DNA of 64,000 nucleotides from Diospyros lotus (taxonomy: Eukaryota; Streptophyta; Magnoliopsida; Ericales; Ebenaceae). The first letter of the stretch is position 1. Every line of letters starts with the position of its first letter. The stretch covers positions 21,124,339-21,188,338 of the forward strand of contig NC_068341.1 in NCBI RefSeq assembly GCF_014633365.1, written 5' to 3'. The translations under genes were made by a program, and so were the position numbers. This document shows, one piece after another, positions 60,067 through 64,000 of this stretch. The notes under the pieces were generated by a model. The model did no database searches, was not told the DNA's origin, and was given only the letters and a program-made list of their open reading frames with translations.

Positions 60067-61029
60067 AATCTCATGGCTAGTGTTAGGTAGTTATTATTAT
60101 TATTATTATTTGTGTGCCCAACTCATAAATTAAGCTTGTGTCACAACCTATAAGAGTCACATGAAGACCCAATTTATAGGTCCAACAGATTTCATAGGTT
60201 CAACAATTTGTTATTGGGCTTCTTTAATTCACTGATAATTTCAGTTATATATGTAAGCTATTTATTAGTAATAATAGATTTAAGCCAATCAAAAATAAAC
60301 ACGTCATCACTATCAAGTTAAAATTTAAAATTTTATATTTGTACTTATGAAGAATCTGATTCAAATTAAAAGACCTTGAACACTTTGATTGGTGTACTAT
60401 GCATAGAATGCCAAATCCAATTGCACAAGTGATGATATTCTTAAATCAAGATTGGTTATTAGCCACTGGAATGAACCGTGTGTATTTTTGCTAAAAAGAT
60501 TATAGCTAGTATCTAATTTAGACAAGTCAAATATTATGGGTCAATGACACTTACATCCCTTGAGATGGATATGTAAGTGGTAATGGCTAGCTACCAATGG
60601 TAGTCGTTGTCTCGCTAGGTGAACTCTAACATCATTAAAAGTAAAAAGAAAAAGAAAAAGAAATAGAGAAAGTACGAGAAGAAAATGGAGATGGATATGT
60701 ACTAGGCAAGTTTCTTGTGGAAATAAAGAGAGAGGAGGAAAAATCTTTTTCTAGTTAAACGTAAAACTTAGAAACTAGGAAGTACTTAGGTTCTTTGTGG
60801 AATGGAAGAAAAATATGGTCTCAGGGACAGTGAAGCTAGATTAAGGCATTTTTTGGTATTTTGATCAAGTTAATTGTCATTTAATGATGGGAAAATAGAT
60901 TGATACAAGTTTTAAATATTGAAAAAAGTCTTTGTAATTACTCAAAATTAATGGATAGTAGCTGAAATTTACCTAATCTTAACTGGTGTCAGCTTAATTT
61001 TCCTGAAGCAACATATCTAACCTTGACTT
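60067..61029. other. Upstream region of the PPR gene
   Basis: AT-rich, with a (TTA)n run at 60090-60111 and an A/G-rich run at 60640-60668. No other gene or element was recognised. Confidence 0.4.
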
Positions 61030-61955
61030 TGTTAACACCAAATTTTAATTGAGAATTGTTGAGTTATGTTTTGATAATGATAAAATCTTTAGCAAAACTT
61101 TAATAAATTTAACATTAAATTAATAATTGAGTTAAGCCTTGTATGAATCGAGTAACATGCTAACCTACTCGAGTAAAGTTCTCTAATAATCGAATGAATG
61201 TGATTAAAAAAGTTAGTTTTAATCAATCTTCAAAAATATCACTTGAGTATTCAATTTTAATAATCGAATAAATTAGTTTTTAGACTTATCGTTAATCTAG
61301 TAAGAAAAATATCAGTTGAGTGACAAGTTGTCATACTTGACTACCTTAATGGATAAGTTGAATACTACTTGTAAAGTGTTAGAGTAATCAATTATACCTA
61401 CTGTACTCAAATAATGCATTGAAAAATACTTCGATCCAATAATCTGATTAATATTTAACTAAATCAAAATGTTATTTGAGTAAACGTGCTTAGTAATCAA
61501 GTAAGAAACAAAACTGGAATAGCAAGCCTCTATGCTTATATAGTTAATCGACTAAAAGAAATAAGTAATCGAGTATAATATCTTTTTAGTTGAGTAATGA
61601 ATTCTCTTACTCGAGTAATATATCGATCGTAAAATGTCAAGTTTCTGTACTTTGACATTAATCAACTAAGAGTTTTGTTTAATCTAGCATCTTGTTTCTT
61701 AGTCAAGTAAATCTATACCTTAGTCAAATATATTATGTTGAACAAAGAGTGAGTCTTTGTATTTTATTTATTAATTGATTATCAAGTATATCATACTCAA
61801 GTAATGACATGATTCAATTGAATACCAAAAATTACCAATTGAGTAGTATTCCATTTGAAGCACATATGTTAATAATCATGTATAATCTAATTAGTATTTG
61901 AGTAGTGTTATTACGTATCAAGTATCTATGTGACTTAGTCATAAATTTGATTGGA
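61030..61955 (+). repeat. Sirevirus-like LTR, 5' part, with CTCGAG palindrome array
   Basis: Starts TGTTAACACC; 'atgttttgataatgataaaa' near 61056-61085 is a common LTR opening of plant Sireviruses. About 25 variants of ACTCGAGTAAT or its complement follow from 61145 to 61920, most decayed at the CpG. Truncated on the right by a CACTA-like terminus. Confidence 0.55.
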
Positions 61956-61960
61956 CAAAT

Positions 61961-62310
61961 ACTACCAAAAAAAAAATAGAGACGAATTAGGAAAAAAGAT
62001 TTTAGAGACAGATTTAGATACAAAAAATATCCATCTTTGAGTTAGAGAACGAATTTGAGATGGATATTTTCTATCTCTAAAATTTTTTCCTTTAGAGACG
62101 GATTCAAAAATGGAAAATTTCCATCTCTGATGTCAAAGACAAGAAGTTTTCCATCTCTGGAATTTTTTTCCATCCAGAGACGGAATTTTTGTCTTTAAAA
62201 TGGATTCAAAGATGGAATTGTTCCATCTTCGAAATTAGAGATGTAATATTTTTCGTCTTTGAACTCAGAGCCAGATAAACTTCCCTCTCTAATTTTTCAA
62301 TTATATTAAG
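61961..62310 (+). mobile_element. CACTA-like element E, left end only
   Basis: Begins TACTACCAAAAAAAA (degenerate CACTACAAAAA) at about 61961 and carries a subterminal array of AGAGACGGATT / AATCCATCTCT hairpins to 62290. No right end found in the window. Confidence 0.5.
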
Positions 62311-62439
62311 GGTTTTTATTTTATAATAAAATAATCATTTTTTTTCACATCATGAAAGTATTATTATAATAGCATAATTATTATTGCCTTAATGATTTTT
62401 ATTTTTTGGTAAAATGACCTTTCTTATATATATAATTCT

Positions 62440-63430
62440 TCTAGATTGCTGTAGGAATAATATTATAATCCAAGAATACAAATAATTAAAATAATTCTTC
62501 TAGATTGTGAGGCTGCAGGGGTTCCCACGAGGGACCTTGCTTGTGCAGCTTTGGGGGTTCCATCAAGAACCCCCCGTGTGCATGTTCGTGGGAGTTTCTC
62601 CAAGAACCCCTGTAGGTGCCCTATGTGTCACTATTATCAGGTGACATGTGTCCCCTGTTCAGTCCTTGTTTTGCATGCCTATAAATATGACATTTTCTTC
62701 TTTAGGTAAAGGATTCCAACTTTTGCGTTCTTATCTCACTTATTATGTCTACATGCGTTCCTACTATACATCCAGCAAAATCCTTGCACTTTGCAGTTCT
62801 TTCGGAGATCTTTTCTTACTGTTATTGACTTGAGCGTTGGAGAGCATACGCGTGTGAGGAATCCCCTCATGCCTTTCAACCTGGCTTTTGGGTACATATT
62901 CACATGAAGAATAGGTTACGTGGAACCTCCACAGTTTAAGCTAAAGAAACCTATGCAGTTCCAAGGTGTAGAACTCTCACAATTCAAGCCAAAGAACCCT
63001 CGCAGTTCAAGCCAAAGCCTGTAGTTCAAGCGTAAGAACCCTTGAAATTCCAAGGTGTGGAACCCACACAGTTCAAGCCAAATAACCTGAATTTCACCCC
63101 TATGAGCAGTCATTCGACAGTTGTTCATCTAGTTTCGTTCGCTTTGCTGAGATCTGAGATTTTCCCAAACAACAAATTTCAATTGTTATATTTTGGCAAC
63201 AACAGAGTTAAATGTGCAATAAAAGCAATCGGAATCTCTTCTTCGTGCTTGAAGGTAATCGTTAACTATTAAGTATTTTATTTGATGTTTTTGTTATATG
63301 CATATGGCTGATATCACCATGTCATGCAAGAAATGATTATTTTCTTTGCTTCTTTATTTGGTTTTTGAAAATAGTTTTGAAAACTAGTTTGATTTCTTGC
63401 ATCTACTGCCAAGTGTTAGCACACCTTTCA
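62440..63430 (+). repeat. copia-type LTR with promoter, followed by primer-binding-site-like sequence
   Basis: TATA box GCCTATAAATATGAC at 62677-62691. The end at 63430 (ACACCTTTCA) is followed by ATGGTATAGAGCC (63431-63443), one base short of the initiator tRNA-Met complement. The 5' edge is not defined. A short tandem repeat lies inside. The 62648-62833 frame is LTR leader, not a gene. Confidence 0.5.
62925..63085 (+). repeat. ~30-bp tandem repeat 'CAGTTCAAGCCAAAGAACC'
   Basis: Six or seven imperfect units with 'agttcaagc', 'aagaaccc' and 'ccaaggtgt(a/g)gaac'. Frames on both strands are by-products. Confidence 0.65.
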
Positions 63431-64000
63431 ATGGTATAGAGCCTCGACTCAGTGATTTTAGCCTATGCATGTGTTTGTGTAATGGTTTGCTTGTTTCAAA
63501 CATGGATGTTGTTTGATGTTTTTGCAAGATCTTTAATAACTATCAATTGGTTTGTCCAGACTATTGACTGTTCTGAGAGACCCACAAAAACAGTTGACTT
63601 TCTTCATAAAGTGTTAACATGTTTGATGTAGTGGGAGAAAAGTCGATCGATTTTGGAAATTCGTCGACAGTTTCTGTATAAATGCTAAAAACAATCGACC
63701 ATTTTGAAGACAAAGTTAGCTTTGCCGGTTGTTTTCTTTTGGTAGGTGACAGAATACAATGAGATTGTATTAGATAGCAAAACCGAAAGATATGACATGA
63801 GATGTCAATAGTTCGAAAAGTGACATACATTACATAGAGACGATTTATTTATTGTTATTGTTGTGCATTATTTTTGGTGAGATCGAATGAGTGATCATGG
63901 ACTAGATTCAATGTGATTGAATGGATGGATGAATGCTACCAGTATTTAATGTGATAAAATTTTTAATCTATTATTTCATTTTCTATGTAAGAGACATAAG
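63431..64000 (+). other. Retroelement leader-like DNA to window end
   Basis: Downstream of the primer-binding-like site; no gag frame is visible before the window ends. GTCGAC-like variants occur at about 63562, 63589, 63641, 63662 and 63694. Confidence 0.35.

Noticed and set aside
63431..63443. tRNA-like sequence
   Set aside because: Only a 13-base match to the initiator tRNA-Met complement, consistent with a primer-binding site, not a tRNA gene.

Overview
The window is nuclear DNA of a flowering plant, most likely a eudicot. Evidence: spliced plant genes with GT-AG introns (an ADH1-type alcohol dehydrogenase and an organelle-type PPR gene), AT-rich intergenic DNA, and dense nested plant transposons (Ty1/copia, Ty3/gypsy, CACTA-like, Mutator-like, hAT, LINE, SINE). 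The species cannot be named from sequence alone. No rRNA, tRNA gene or CRISPR array was seen.

Layout. 1-5180: decayed Ty1/copia element with a 1.7-kb LTR. 5190-5948: part of a Sirevirus-like LTR, then a palindrome-rich tract. 7667-15892: gypsy-type LTR split by a 7.4-kb CACTA-like element (3-bp duplication GAA); that element carries a captured piece of the vacuolar-sorting gene VPS41 and a second CACTA-like element. 15893-17637: further LTR debris. 17638-33743: nested stack. An old LTR received a CACTA-like element and a Mutator-like element (9-bp duplication); the latter received a copia element, which received another CACTA-like element, which received a 2.4-kb solo gypsy LTR. Four successive insertions keep readable target-site duplications, one with a mismatch.

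34667-36703 (minus): intact ten-exon ADH1-type gene, 379 residues. 38761-41500: solo or composite gypsy LTRs. 41510-43018: internally deleted LINE. 43950-44500: hAT transposase remnant. 44760-46250: reverse Sirevirus-like LTR. 46450-47750: tandem repeats, including a 22-bp minisatellite that holds a SINE.

49386-59990 (minus): two-exon PPR gene resembling Arabidopsis At1g02150. Its 9.1-kb intron is built of degenerate ~90-130-bp repeats, most of which still carry a copy of the 5' splice site, and it has absorbed RTE-LINE tails and a complete 6.2-kb Ty3/gypsy element that itself holds a hAT-type element. The PPR C-terminal tail appears frameshifted. 61030-64000: Sirevirus-like LTR, a CACTA-like terminus, and a copia-type LTR followed by a primer-binding-site-like sequence.

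Only ADH1 and the PPR gene look like functional host genes. Strongest unusual signals: the splice-donor repeat array in the PPR intron; the set of CACTA-like elements, each with its own hairpin repeat 'word'; and LTR-associated arrays of 6-bp CG-centred palindromes (GTCGAC, TTCGAA, CTCGAG) with a different word per element.
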